Assembly (NCBI GenBank): GCA_024655885.1 | Contig: JANLFN010000014.1 | Span: 17,773 to 81,772, forward strand | Length of the DNA stretch: 64,000 nucleotides | Source: Eubacteriales bacterium | GTDB lineage: Bacteria; Bacillota; Clostridia; Acetivibrionales; JANLFN01 | Reading direction: 5' to 3' | Part shown: piece after piece, positions 45,027 to 53,025 of the stretch | How the letters are laid out: each line of letters opens with the position of its first letter | Position numbering within the stretch: the first letter of the stretch is position 1 | Notes under the pieces: model-generated | Seen by the model: the letters and a program-made list of their open reading frames with translations, nothing else | The model's database searches: none | What the model was told of the DNA's origin: nothing | Program-made: the position numbers and the translations under genes

Positions 45027-45350
45027 GTGGAAAAACGAATACAGGATGAGTTGGATATCCTCAAAGATATAATAGTGAACACCGTTCCGGTAGAGCAGAT
45101 ATTCCTGTTCGGCTCCTATGCAAACGGTACACCACATGCTGATTCAGACCTGGATATTTATGTGGTGATGCCGGAAAATGCAAATATTAGAGAAATTGAT
45201 GCAATGAGGTTGATTCACAGAGCAATTCGGGATAAAAAAACAATGCCTGTGGATGTGATAGTCAGCAAAAAAAATAAATTTAATCAGCGCAAATCCACTC
45301 CTACCATTGAGCGGCAAATAGCACAAGAGGGGATGGTGCTGTATGGATAG
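45027..45350 (+). CDS. MNT nucleotidyltransferase (antitoxin of HEPN/MNT pair)
   Basis: A 107-residue minimal nucleotidyltransferase. The active-site motif is GSYANGTPHADSDLDIYV. MNT proteins of this type neutralise the HEPN toxin by adding AMP to it. The start is GTG at 45027, with GATGGAGG 6 nt upstream; the ATG at 45000 lies before that site. It overlaps the HEPN gene by 8 bp. Confidence 0.85.
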   Translation: MEKRIQDELDILKDIIVNTVPVEQIFLFGSYANGTPHADSDLDIYVVMPENANIREIDAMRLIHRAIRDKKTMPVDVIVSKKNKFNQRKSTPTIERQIAQEGMVLYG

Positions 45351-45786
45351 CCGCACACGCGCACAGGAATGGCAAAGACTTGCGGAAATGGATTTAAGCA
45401 GTGCTGAATATCTGCTCAAAATGCACCCTGTCCCTATTGAAATCATTTGTTACCACTGCCAGCAATCTGCTGAGAAATATCTTAAAGGATACCTTGTCTT
45501 GCACGGTATAAATCCGCCTAAGATACATGATTTAGACGAATTGTGCAAGCTCTGTATGAAATGGTCCGACACCTTTAAAGATATAGCCGACCAATGCTCC
45601 GACCTGACAGCTTATGGCGTTCAGCCGAGGTATCCAATGGAAATGATGCTGGAAGAGCAGGATATGTGGCAAGCGCTGAATAGCGCAAAAACAATTCGGG
45701 ATTTTATTCTGGCGCTTGCGCCGGAGATGGTGCCGGATGAACAGGGGCAGGACGAATCACAATCGCAGGACAGTCCTTCATTATAG
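45343..45786 (+). CDS. HEPN-domain protein (toxin of HEPN/MNT pair)
   Basis: A 147-residue helical protein: EMDLSSAEYLLKMHPVPIEI, CYHCQQSAEKYLKGYLVLHG and PKIHDLDELCKLC are HEPN blocks. HEPN toxins are RNases. With the overlapping MNT gene this is a two-gene toxin-antitoxin system; it lies inside the conjugation operon and may stabilise the element. The C terminus is acidic/Gln-rich (DEQGQDESQSQDSPSL) but lacks the Met tail. Confidence 0.82.
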   Translation: MDSRTRAQEWQRLAEMDLSSAEYLLKMHPVPIEIICYHCQQSAEKYLKGYLVLHGINPPKIHDLDELCKLCMKWSDTFKDIADQCSDLTAYGVQPRYPMEMMLEEQDMWQALNSAKTIRDFILALAPEMVPDEQGQDESQSQDSPSL

Positions 45787-45812
45787 TCAAACGAAACAAA
45801 TACATGAAGCCA

Positions 45813-45842
45813 TCGCAAGAAAAAAAAGCGGTGGTTTTTTGT
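45813..45842 (+). terminator. intrinsic terminator after the HEPN gene
   Basis: CCATCGC pairs with GCGGTGG across an A-rich loop, followed by T. Confidence 0.7.
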
Positions 45843-45984
45843 GCTAAAATTCATGAAATAATAGGAATGTTTTGGCAGTAAAGCAAGAAAAATTTTATGG
45901 CGAAGGATAGGACTGCTCTTTATCTATTTTTCCCTATGGACTTCCGCCGCATCTTCGTTTATTGTGTGCGCTGAGGTGATTAAG

Positions 45985-46071
45985 ATGGCGGTTGTACAAG
46001 ATATTTGTGGGAGGCTTGCCCTAAAAATTCAGGCAGGTCTTTTTTATTTGTTTTTCGAGGAGAGGAGATGA
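45985..46071 (+). CDS. possible 28-residue leader peptide
   Basis: ATG at 45985 with GAGGTGAT upstream encodes 28 codons and ends 5 bp before VirB4. A terminator-like hairpin lies within it (46012-46045). Translation of a short leader through an attenuator is one possibility; chance is another. The rest of 45787-46075 has no gene. Confidence 0.25.
   Translation: MAVVQDICGRLALKIQAGLFYLFFEERR
46012..46045 (+). terminator. attenuator-like hairpin before virB4
   Basis: AGGCTTGCC pairs with GGCAGGTCT (two wobbles), followed by T. It stands 31 bp before the VirB4 start, inside the operon. Confidence 0.5.
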
Positions 46072-46075
46072 TGCA

Positions 46076-47908
46076 ATGCCAAAAGCAAATCGAATGAATA
46101 CTGCCGTGGCGCAGGAGGACGTCCGCATACAGGAATTCCTGGACATGATCGCACCGTCGGTCATCAAATTCAACACCGACCACTTCATCTGCGGCAATAC
46201 CTACCGCTGCGTGTGGGCGCTTCGCGAGTACCCCACAGCCACGGAGGAACAGGCAATCTTGCGCCACCTTGGGGAAAAGGACGGCGTCACTTTAAAGATT
46301 TACGCCCGTCACGTCACCCCTGTTGAGGAAAAGAAAATCATCAGCAATGCCGCCAACAAGAACCGCATGAAGCGGAGCAACACCAATGACCTCCAGCAGA
46401 CCGTCACCGCTGAGAGCAACCTGCAGGATGTGGCTTCCATCGTAGCCAGCATGCACCGGAACAAAGAACCGCTGCTCCATGCTGCCGTCTACATTGAGCT
46501 TTTAGCATACGACCTTGAGCAGTTAAAGCTGCTGCAGACCGAGGTGCTGACCGAACTGATTCGCTCTAAGCTCAACGTTGACCGCCTCATGCTCCGCCAG
46601 CAGCAGGGCTTTATATGCGTGATGCCTTCCGGCTGGAATGTGTTCGGCGATCAGTTTGAACGGGTGCTGCCGGCATCCTCAGTTGCGAACCTTTATCCTT
46701 TCAACTACTCCGGCAAGACCGATGCCAACGGCTTCTACCTGGGCAGGGACAAGTTCGGCAGCAACATTCTTGTGGATTTTAACAAACGTGCCGATGACAA
46801 GACCAATGCAAACATTCTCATTCTTGGCAACTCAGGACAAGGAAAGTCCTACCTCCTGAAGCTCATCCTATGCAACATGCGGCAGTCCGGCATGCATGTA
46901 CTGGCGCTTGATCCGGAAATGGAGTACGAGGAACTAACCAACAACCTCGGCGGCTGCTTTATTGACCTCATGTCCGGCGAATATATCATCAATGTGCTGG
47001 AACCGAAAACATGGGATGAAAACGGCGATCCCAGGGATGCTGAAGCTCCCCAGGCGTTCCGGCAGACCTCCAAACTCAGCCAGCACATCAGCTTTCTCAA
47101 GGACTTTTTCAGAACCTACAAGGATTTTGACGACTGGCAGATCGACACCATTGAAATCATGCTGGGGAAGCTGTATGAGCAATGGGGCATCACGGACCAC
47201 AGCAGCTTTGACCGGCTTAAATCCACCGATTATCCCATCCTGTCCAACCTGTATGAGCTGATTGAAAACGAATACAAAACCTTTGATGAAAGCAAACGCC
47301 AGCTCTATACCGCAGAAATCCTGCAGCAAATCTGCCTTGGACTCCACTCCCTATGCAAGGGTGCGGAGTCTAAATTTTTTAACGGGCACACCAACATCAC
47401 CAGCAGCCATTTCATCACCTTCGGTGTGAAAGGACTGCTGCAGGCAAGCAAAAATATCCGCAACGCCCTGCTGTTTAACGTGCTGTCCTTCATGTCCAAC
47501 GAGCTATTAACCACCGGCAACACGGTAGCAAGCATCGATGAGTTTTATCTGTTTCTTACCAACCTCACAGCGGTCGAGTATATCCGCAACTTTATGAAGC
47601 GTGTCCGCAAAAAGGACAGCGCCGTGATCCTTGCCAGCCAGAACCTGGAGGATTTCAATATTGACGGCATCCGGGAGTATACCAAGCCTTTGTTTTCCAT
47701 ACCGACTCATGCCTTCCTCTTTAATGCCGGAAATATTGATGCCAAATTCTACATTGATACCCTGCAGCTGGAACAGAGCGAATATAACCTGATCCGCTAC
47801 CCGCAGCGCGGTGTGTGTCTCTACAAATGCGGCAATGAGCGGTATAACCTCATGGTGCAGGCTCCGGAGCATAAAGCACGATTGTTCGGAAGTGCTGGCG
47901 GCCGGTAA
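46076..47908 (+). CDS. virB4: VirB4-like type IV secretion ATPase
   Basis: A 610-residue ATPase that drives the conjugation channel. Walker A is GNSGQGKS at 251-258; Walker B is in TVASIDEFYLFL, and SAVILASQNLEDFNIDGI follows. It lacks the usual membrane-platform start, which seems to be supplied by the protein at 44200. The ATG at 46076 follows AGGAGAGGAG. The spacing to the amidoligase gene is 12 bp. Confidence 0.92.
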   Translation: MPKANRMNTAVAQEDVRIQEFLDMIAPSVIKFNTDHFICGNTYRCVWALREYPTATEEQAILRHLGEKDGVTLKIYARHVTPVEEKKIISNAANKNRMKRSNTNDLQQTVTAESNLQDVASIVASMHRNKEPLLHAAVYIELLAYDLEQLKLLQTEVLTELIRSKLNVDRLMLRQQQGFICVMPSGWNVFGDQFERVLPASSVANLYPFNYSGKTDANGFYLGRDKFGSNILVDFNKRADDKTNANILILGNSGQGKSYLLKLILCNMRQSGMHVLALDPEMEYEELTNNLGGCFIDLMSGEYIINVLEPKTWDENGDPRDAEAPQAFRQTSKLSQHISFLKDFFRTYKDFDDWQIDTIEIMLGKLYEQWGITDHSSFDRLKSTDYPILSNLYELIENEYKTFDESKRQLYTAEILQQICLGLHSLCKGAESKFFNGHTNITSSHFITFGVKGLLQASKNIRNALLFNVLSFMSNELLTTGNTVASIDEFYLFLTNLTAVEYIRNFMKRVRKKDSAVILASQNLEDFNIDGIREYTKPLFSIPTHAFLFNAGNIDAKFYIDTLQLEQSEYNLIRYPQRGVCLYKCGNERYNLMVQAPEHKARLFGSAGGR

Positions 47909-47920
47909 GGAGGCTGGCCG

Positions 47921-48943
47921 ATGAAAAACCAACGCTTTGGAATCGAAATCGAAATGACAGGACTCTCAAGGCAGAGGGCCGCACAGGTTCTGTCGGAGTA
48001 TTTCGGCACACGGCTGTCCCATGACGGAGGCGGCTATGATGCTTATTCTGTTTTGGACAGCCAAAACCGCAGATGGAAAATCATAAGCGACGCCAGTATT
48101 TCTGTAGAATGCAAACGAGGCAGCACCGATTCCACTTACCGCGTGGAACTGGTCAGTCCCATTTGCAAATACGAGGATATTGAAACTATACAGGAGATTG
48201 TGCGGAAACTCCGAGCCGCCGGAGCCATTGCCAATGCAAGCTGCGGCATCCATATCCATGTGGATGCGTCACCTCACAATGCCAACACTCTGCGCAATAT
48301 TACCAACATCATGGCCAGCAAGGAGGACTTGATCTATAAGGCGCTGCAGGTCAATGTTGCAAGAGAGCGGAGCTATTGCAAAAAGGTGGAGCAGAACTTT
48401 TTGGAGGAACTCAACCGCAAGAAGCCGAAAACCCTGGAGCAGGTCAGCCGGATCTGGTACAACGGCAATGACGGTAGGCATGAGCATTACCACAACAGCC
48501 GCTACCATTGCCTGAACCTCCACAGCGTGTTCCAGAAGGGTACAATTGAATTCAGGCTGTTCAACGGCACCACCCATGCCGGAAAGATCAAAGCTTATAT
48601 TCAGCTCTGCCTCGCCATCAGCCACCAGGCGCTCACCCAACGCTGCGCCAGCCGGGCCAAAACCCAAAGCACCAATGAAAAATATACCTTCCGCACCTGG
48701 CTTCTCAGGCTCGGCTTAATCGGCGATGAATTCAAAACCGCACGGCTGCATTTGCTGGAGCATCTGGACGGCTGCATCGCATGGAAAGACCCCCAGCAGG
48801 CCGAGCGGCAAAAGGAACGATTAAGGCAGAAGAAAGAAAAAGAACGAGCGCAAGCGATTACCATAGCTCCGGCAGAACAAAATCATGAGGACATCGAACA
48901 GACCGAGGCCGAAGAATGCCCCGGTCTTTCTATGTCCATGTAG
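47921..48943 (+). CDS. Amidoligase-family enzyme with C-terminal tail
   Basis: A 340-residue protein of the ATP-grasp-independent amidoligase (COOH-NH2 ligase) superfamily, related to glutamine synthetase. RFGIEIEMTG, YRVELVSPIC, SCGIHIHVDAS and GTIEFRLFNGT are the metal and substrate blocks of that fold. Such enzymes form amide bonds between an amine and a carboxylate, often on Glu side chains or peptides. The next gene is a gamma-glutamylcyclotransferase, a partner often linked to amidoligases. A helical charged tail ends EECPGLSMSM. Substrate unknown. Confidence 0.85.
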   Translation: MKNQRFGIEIEMTGLSRQRAAQVLSEYFGTRLSHDGGGYDAYSVLDSQNRRWKIISDASISVECKRGSTDSTYRVELVSPICKYEDIETIQEIVRKLRAAGAIANASCGIHIHVDASPHNANTLRNITNIMASKEDLIYKALQVNVARERSYCKKVEQNFLEELNRKKPKTLEQVSRIWYNGNDGRHEHYHNSRYHCLNLHSVFQKGTIEFRLFNGTTHAGKIKAYIQLCLAISHQALTQRCASRAKTQSTNEKYTFRTWLLRLGLIGDEFKTARLHLLEHLDGCIAWKDPQQAERQKERLRQKKEKERAQAITIAPAEQNHEDIEQTEAEECPGLSMSM

Positions 48944-48958
48944 GAGGACTGATCAAAC

Positions 48959-49453
48959 ATGAAAAGCAAAACCTTGTACATTGCTTACGGAAGCAATCTC
49001 AACCTGCAGCAGATGGCATTTAGATGCCCCACTGCCAAGGTAATCGGGGCAAGTAAAATCAAGGATTATGAGCTGCTGTTCCGCGGCGGCCGCAGAGGTT
49101 CGGTAGCAACGGTAGAACCGCTCAAGGGCAGCCATGTTCCTGTTCTTTTATGGGAACTGAAAGAAAAAGACCTGCAGGCCCTTGACCGTTATGAGGGGTA
49201 TCCCCATTTTTACCGCAAGGAAATCCTCGATGTCGAGCTTAACGGCAAGACCATTTCTGCGATGGTTTATATCATGAATGACGGACATCCCTTCGGATCT
49301 CCGTCCGATTACTATCTCAATGCCATCATGGAGGGCTACAAAAGCGCAGGCTTTGATACCGAGTACCTGGAGCAGGCGGTGGAAAAATCCATCCGGCTTG
49401 CTAAGGAACAACAGCCGGAACAGGAAAATCTGTTTGACTTGAAATGGTGGTGA
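48959..49453 (+). CDS. Gamma-glutamylcyclotransferase (AIG2-like)
   Basis: A 164-residue enzyme. The substrate loop is YIAYGSNLN (residues 6-14), and the catalytic Glu lies in LDRYEGYPHFYRKE. Family members release an amine from a gamma-glutamyl amide as 5-oxoproline. Coupled to an amidoligase this suggests making and breaking of a gamma-glutamyl-type link. AGGAGGAC lies upstream. Its end (LFDLKWW) lacks the shared tail. It overlaps or abuts the M23 gene. Confidence 0.82.
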   Translation: MKSKTLYIAYGSNLNLQQMAFRCPTAKVIGASKIKDYELLFRGGRRGSVATVEPLKGSHVPVLLWELKEKDLQALDRYEGYPHFYRKEILDVELNGKTISAMVYIMNDGHPFGSPSDYYLNAIMEGYKSAGFDTEYLEQAVEKSIRLAKEQQPEQENLFDLKWW

Positions 49454-49458
49454 TGGTT

Positions 49459-50550
49459 ATGGCTAATCCGGCTACCATTACCCTCGCTGTTAAAGCGGCG
49501 GTCGCTGCGGCAGCCGACAGGCGGACATGGAAAGTCCTTGGCGTCCTCATCGCTGCCATTCTTACACCGCTGATGCTGGCCATCGTGATGATCGTGAGCC
49601 TGCTCTCCGCCACAGCAGATCATAACAATGCGGCCATAGACCTATGCTTTAATGGCGGTGCGATCTCCTCCCAAATGCCGGAGGATTACGCCGCCTATAT
49701 TCGGGATATGCAGGACAGCTTCGCCGGGCTTGACACCGCCATCTCCGATATATCGTCACGGGTGGAGGACGGCAGCATCGACAGCACAAGGGTTAAGGCG
49801 ATTTTTTATTCTCTGTTCTTCGGCGCTGAAAATCTGCGGATGGACAGCTCGGACTACCGTGCCTTTGCTGACTGCTTTGTCCGTTATGAAACCCGTACCC
49901 GAACCGTGGAAGATGGCGATGGCACAACCTCGGAGGAAGAATACACCGTGGCTGTACCGCTTAAATCCCTGCCGGAAATTTACGGAAACCTTCAGAGCAC
50001 TCTCGGCAGGACGATTACCTATGAGGATCAGGCCAACGCTTCGGAGATTTACTACCGCATTAACTACGGCGGCAGTGTCCCCACCTATGGAGAAGAGTTT
50101 GATGCGTGGGTGAACGGACTGCCGCTGTCCGATGCACCCTTTACCGGCTTGGACGGTTTCTGTTCTCCTCTCGGGGAAAACTGGCGCAGCATGGTTACCT
50201 CGGAATTTGGCTATAGAAGTGACCCCTTCACCGGTCAGCGCAGGGGACACTCCGGACTGGACATGGGCGCGCCCAAAGGCACACCGATCCATGCAGCCCT
50301 TGATGGTACTGTGCTGTTTGTGCGCTATAAGAATACAGGCTACGGCTATCATTTGGCCATCGACCACGGCGGCGGCTTCGTCACCATATATGCCCATTGC
50401 TCCAAAATCTTTGTCGCTGAAGGGCAGATCGTGAAGGCAGGCGACATCATCGCATAGGTCGGTTCCACAGGCCGGAGTACCGGAGAGCACTTGCACTTTG
50501 AGGTACGAGTGAAGGGTGAAAAACAAAACCCAAGAAACTATCTGCCGTAA
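49459..50550 (+). pseudogene. M23 peptidase of the transfer system with in-frame amber stop
   Basis: A membrane-anchored cell-wall hydrolase (helix about residues 30-55), comparable to the VirB1-like hydrolases that open peptidoglycan for DNA transfer. The M23 domain shows FGYRSDPFTGQRRGHSGLDM and GTVLFVRYKNTGYGYHLAID. A TAG at 50455-50457 stops the frame right before [20 protein letters not shown], which contains the essential H-x-H metal motif, and the frame continues open to TAA at 50548. As written the enzyme lacks part of its zinc site. Start choice: ATG 49459 after GGTGG, with in-frame ATGs just upstream. A lysozyme-type domain is not apparent. Confidence 0.8.
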
Positions 50551-50663
50551 GCAGAGTGAAAAACAATGCCGTGGATTAGAAAAATGGGTAGCTTCCGATG
50601 GCGAGACTTCCTGTTAGAATAAACCTATAGCCTTCGTAATTCTGTCTAAGCTTATTAAAAGTG

Positions 50664-50672
50664 TGGTATAAT
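50664..50672 (+). promoter_or_regulatory. extended -10 promoter of the fic gene
   Basis: TGG-TATAAT is a perfect -10 with TG extension, 33 bp before the start at 50705. The -35 region is weak. Confidence 0.5.
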
Positions 50673-50704
50673 GAAACAAATATTGTAAAAAAGGAGGGGT
50701 GTGT

Positions 50705-51502
50705 TTGGAGCTATACAATAAGGCTGTTGAACTGTGGCAGTCATACAAAATCGCGTCTGCCGCTGATTTAGATAAATATCTTGACAGTTTCCGCATCCTG
50801 TTTGCGTTTCATTCCGGGAAAATAGAGAACGAGGAAATCACATACCACGATACAAGGGAAATCTTTGAAAACGGCAGGGTTGTGGGCTACACCGGGAGTC
50901 CCCGTGCTCTGTTTGAGCAGCAAAACCAAAAGCTGTGCTATGAGTTTTTGAAAGAAAAAATCGTCAAGAAGGAGCCTCTCAGCATCGAGTTGGTCAAGGA
51001 GATGCACAAGGTTCTCACCGGCGGGACCTATGATGAGCGCAGGTATGTCGCCAATGAGGAACGGCCGGGTGAGTTTAAAAAACACGATTATGTGACCGGC
51101 GTCCATGAGGTGGGCTCCGCTGCGGAAGATGTTGAAAACGACCTGACGGAACTGATTGCCGAAGTCAACGCGTATGAGGGCAAAGATGTCTTAAAAGCCG
51201 CCGCCTATCTTCACGCCAGGTTTGAATACATCCATCCCTTCGCAGACGGCAACGGGCGTGTCGGCAGGACGCTGATGAATTACTATCTCATGACTCATAA
51301 CCACCCGCCCCTTATCGTCTATAACGAGGATAAGCGGATATATTACGAGTGCCTGCAAAAGTATGATGAAGCCGAGGACTTAAATCCCCTTTATGAGTTT
51401 CTCAAATATGAAACCGAAAAGACATGGGAAAAGACGCTGGCTCTTGTCGAAGGTATGAAGCCGGAACGCAAAGGTTTGTCGGATTTTACCCAGAGTATGT
51501 AA
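50705..51502 (+). CDS. Fic-domain protein with N-terminal inhibitory motif
   Basis: A 265-residue Fic protein. The active site is HPFADGNGRVGR at 177-188. SGKIEN at 37-42 fits the inhibitory motif (S/T)xxxE(G/N), so this is an N-terminally self-inhibited (class II) Fic enzyme. Fic proteins usually add AMP to target proteins. The start is TTG at 50705, 7 nt after AAGGAGG; a GTG at 50699 lies too close to the site. It has its own promoter and terminator within the transfer region, so it is probably expressed on its own. Confidence 0.87.
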   Translation: MELYNKAVELWQSYKIASAADLDKYLDSFRILFAFHSGKIENEEITYHDTREIFENGRVVGYTGSPRALFEQQNQKLCYEFLKEKIVKKEPLSIELVKEMHKVLTGGTYDERRYVANEERPGEFKKHDYVTGVHEVGSAAEDVENDLTELIAEVNAYEGKDVLKAAAYLHARFEYIHPFADGNGRVGRTLMNYYLMTHNHPPLIVYNEDKRIYYECLQKYDEAEDLNPLYEFLKYETEKTWEKTLALVEGMKPERKGLSDFTQSM

Positions 51503-51525
51503 ACAACAGAATAATCTAGAAGCGA

Positions 51526-51555
51526 AAGTCATCTCGAAAAGGGATGGCTTTTTTT
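51526..51555 (+). terminator. intrinsic terminator after fic
   Basis: AAGTCATCTC pairs with GGGATGGCTT (two wobbles) around GAAAA, followed by T. Confidence 0.85.
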
Positions 51556-51578
51556 GTTTGCCAAGGAGGGAAGAAAAA

Positions 51579-51950
51579 ATGTTAAAGACCAAGGCCATCT
51601 TTGAAAGAAAGACCAATGATTTTCAGCCCAGGGACTGCGTTATTGAAAAAATAATTGAGCTTACTTCACAGCAATACGATGCTTTTTCTAAAAACATGCT
51701 GGATGACTATGACTTTATCCGGAACAACATTGATCTCATGTACTGCGATAGGCAAGGTGTGTATCATTGCCTCTTAGTAGTGGGTGAGGACAGGCCGGAC
51801 GGTATACTTGTAGAAAGTGAGGGAAGCAGTTACGCCCGCTACGCCGCATTTCTTCCCATCGCCTGTGATTTTCTCGCTGCGCATCAGGAGCAAACTCAAG
51901 GGCTTCATGATGCTGAGCCGGAATCTGCCGGCATGAAAATGAATTTATAG
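51579..51950 (+). CDS. DUF6329 family protein with C-terminal tail
   Basis: A 123-residue soluble protein. FIRNNIDLMYCDRQGVYHCL and GILVESEGSSYARYAAFLPI identify DUF6329, an ICE-associated family of unknown function. AAGGAGGG lies upstream of the ATG at 51579. It ends AEPESAGMKMNL: an acidic stretch and the shared Met/Leu tail. It starts a small operon with two DUF6103 proteins. Confidence 0.75.
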   Translation: MLKTKAIFERKTNDFQPRDCVIEKIIELTSQQYDAFSKNMLDDYDFIRNNIDLMYCDRQGVYHCLLVVGEDRPDGILVESEGSSYARYAAFLPIACDFLAAHQEQTQGLHDAEPESAGMKMNL

Positions 51951-51963
51951 GAGGAAAAGAGCC

Positions 51964-52338
51964 ATGAGAGAAACCGAACTGAAAATAATGTTCCCTACGG
52001 AGAAGCTGGATGCACTCCGTTTTTTTATGGGCAAAAAGGAGCTGACTGTTGAGCAGGAGCTGAAGGACTACCTTGATAAAACTTATGAAAAAGTTGTTCC
52101 GGCACACGTCCGAGAATATGTGGAAAGCAGGCTTGACCAAGCATCGCCGCAGGAGGAAACGCCTGAACAGAGAGCTCAGGAGCAGCAGCCGGAGCCACAA
52201 AGGGAACGCCAGTCAAGGCAAACCCGCAGACAGCGTGAGCAGGCGGTGGCTGAATCAGTGGCATCATCTCCGCAGGCCAGACAGCCGGAGCCACCGGAAG
52301 AACCGGAAGAATCCCAGGGCATGAGCATGAGTATGTAA
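51964..52338 (+). CDS. DUF6103 family protein with C-terminal tail
   Basis: A 124-residue protein. The N-terminal domain (KIMFPTEKLDALRFFMGKKE, then VPAHVREYVESR) is DUF6103. The rest is a disordered Gln/Arg/Glu/Pro-rich arm ending EEPEESQGMSMSM. TAGGAGGAAA precedes the ATG. The next gene encodes a shorter paralogue without the tail, so the tail is a separable addition. Confidence 0.78.
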   Translation: MRETELKIMFPTEKLDALRFFMGKKELTVEQELKDYLDKTYEKVVPAHVREYVESRLDQASPQEETPEQRAQEQQPEPQRERQSRQTRRQREQAVAESVASSPQARQPEPPEEPEESQGMSMSM

Positions 52339-52359
52339 ATTCGAAAGGAGAGATTCACA

Positions 52360-52611
52360 ATGAAACAAGCAACCCTACAAATCAAATTTGATGAAGAAAA
52401 GCTGAACGCTATCAAGCAGTACATGGGTAAAAAGGATGCCGACCTTCAGACGGAGCTGGACGATGTAATGCAAAAGCTCTACAAAAAGCATGTCCCAGCG
52501 CCTGTCCGTGAATACATTGAAAGCCGGGATTCCAGGGCGCAGGAAAAGCCGAAAAGACCGGCCCGGCCTTCCTCTACTGCTACCAATAATGACGGCAACA
52601 CTACCGTGTAA
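52360..52611 (+). CDS. DUF6103 family protein, short paralogue
   Basis: An 83-residue protein: QIKFDEEKLNAIKQYMGKKD and VPAPVREYIESRDSR match the upstream DUF6103 domain. It ends NNDGNTTV without the Met tail. GAAAGGAGAG precedes the ATG. It lies directly before the oriT-like region. The fold, its charge and the pairing suggest DNA or relaxosome contacts, which is an inference. Confidence 0.75.
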   Translation: MKQATLQIKFDEEKLNAIKQYMGKKDADLQTELDDVMQKLYKKHVPAPVREYIESRDSRAQEKPKRPARPSSTATNNDGNTTV

Positions 52612-52789
52612 ACAGCATACAAAAAGCCGCATATTTGGCGGCTATGTGCCCTTGTGCGGCCTTTTCAGGGGGAGGGTGGCGTCTATATGCCTGTGGGCAG
52701 TTTTCCGCCCCTTTTTGGGGCTTGTTGAGAGCATAAAAGAAGAACGGCAGCAGGCATGGCTTTTATTATCCTCAGCTGGGGTGAACCAT

Positions 52790-52990
52790 GGGGTCGAAAA
52801 CGGTGCAGGTTAAAGAGGGGTGGTCGCAGGCGACCTCCCCTCGAATCACATCAGCCCGCAATGCGGGCTGAAAGGCTTTAAGACAGGTGCACCTGAACAG
52901 GGCTGCGGTTACCTCGCGGGTGGTCGGAACTCCGGGTTTTTCCCGCATGCAAAGGCTTTTGCAGGTGCACCTCACAGGTGGTTACCGAAA
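52790..52990. other. candidate origin of transfer (oriT)
   Basis: A gene-free stretch (52612-53025) just before the relaxosome protein and relaxase. It has nested inverted repeats: GAGGGG-t-GGTCG / CGACC-t-CCCCTC at 52815-52842, CAGCCCGCA/TGCGGGCTG at 52852-52870 and CAGGTGCACCTG at 52884-52895. It also has direct repeats: CAGGTGCACCT again at 52962-52972, and GGTTACC at 52907-52913 and 52980-52986. This mix next to the relaxase is what an oriT looks like; the nick site cannot be placed. Confidence 0.6.
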
Positions 52991-53025
52991 ATATAAATGG
53001 AATCCAGACAAGGAACGGAGATGGA

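Noticed and set aside
10569..50457. Stop-codon reassignment as the reason for in-frame TAA/TAG codons
   Set aside because: TAA, TAG and TGA all end many intact genes here, and the broken positions would need different amino acids (Gln, Glu, others). Mutation or sequence error is simpler.
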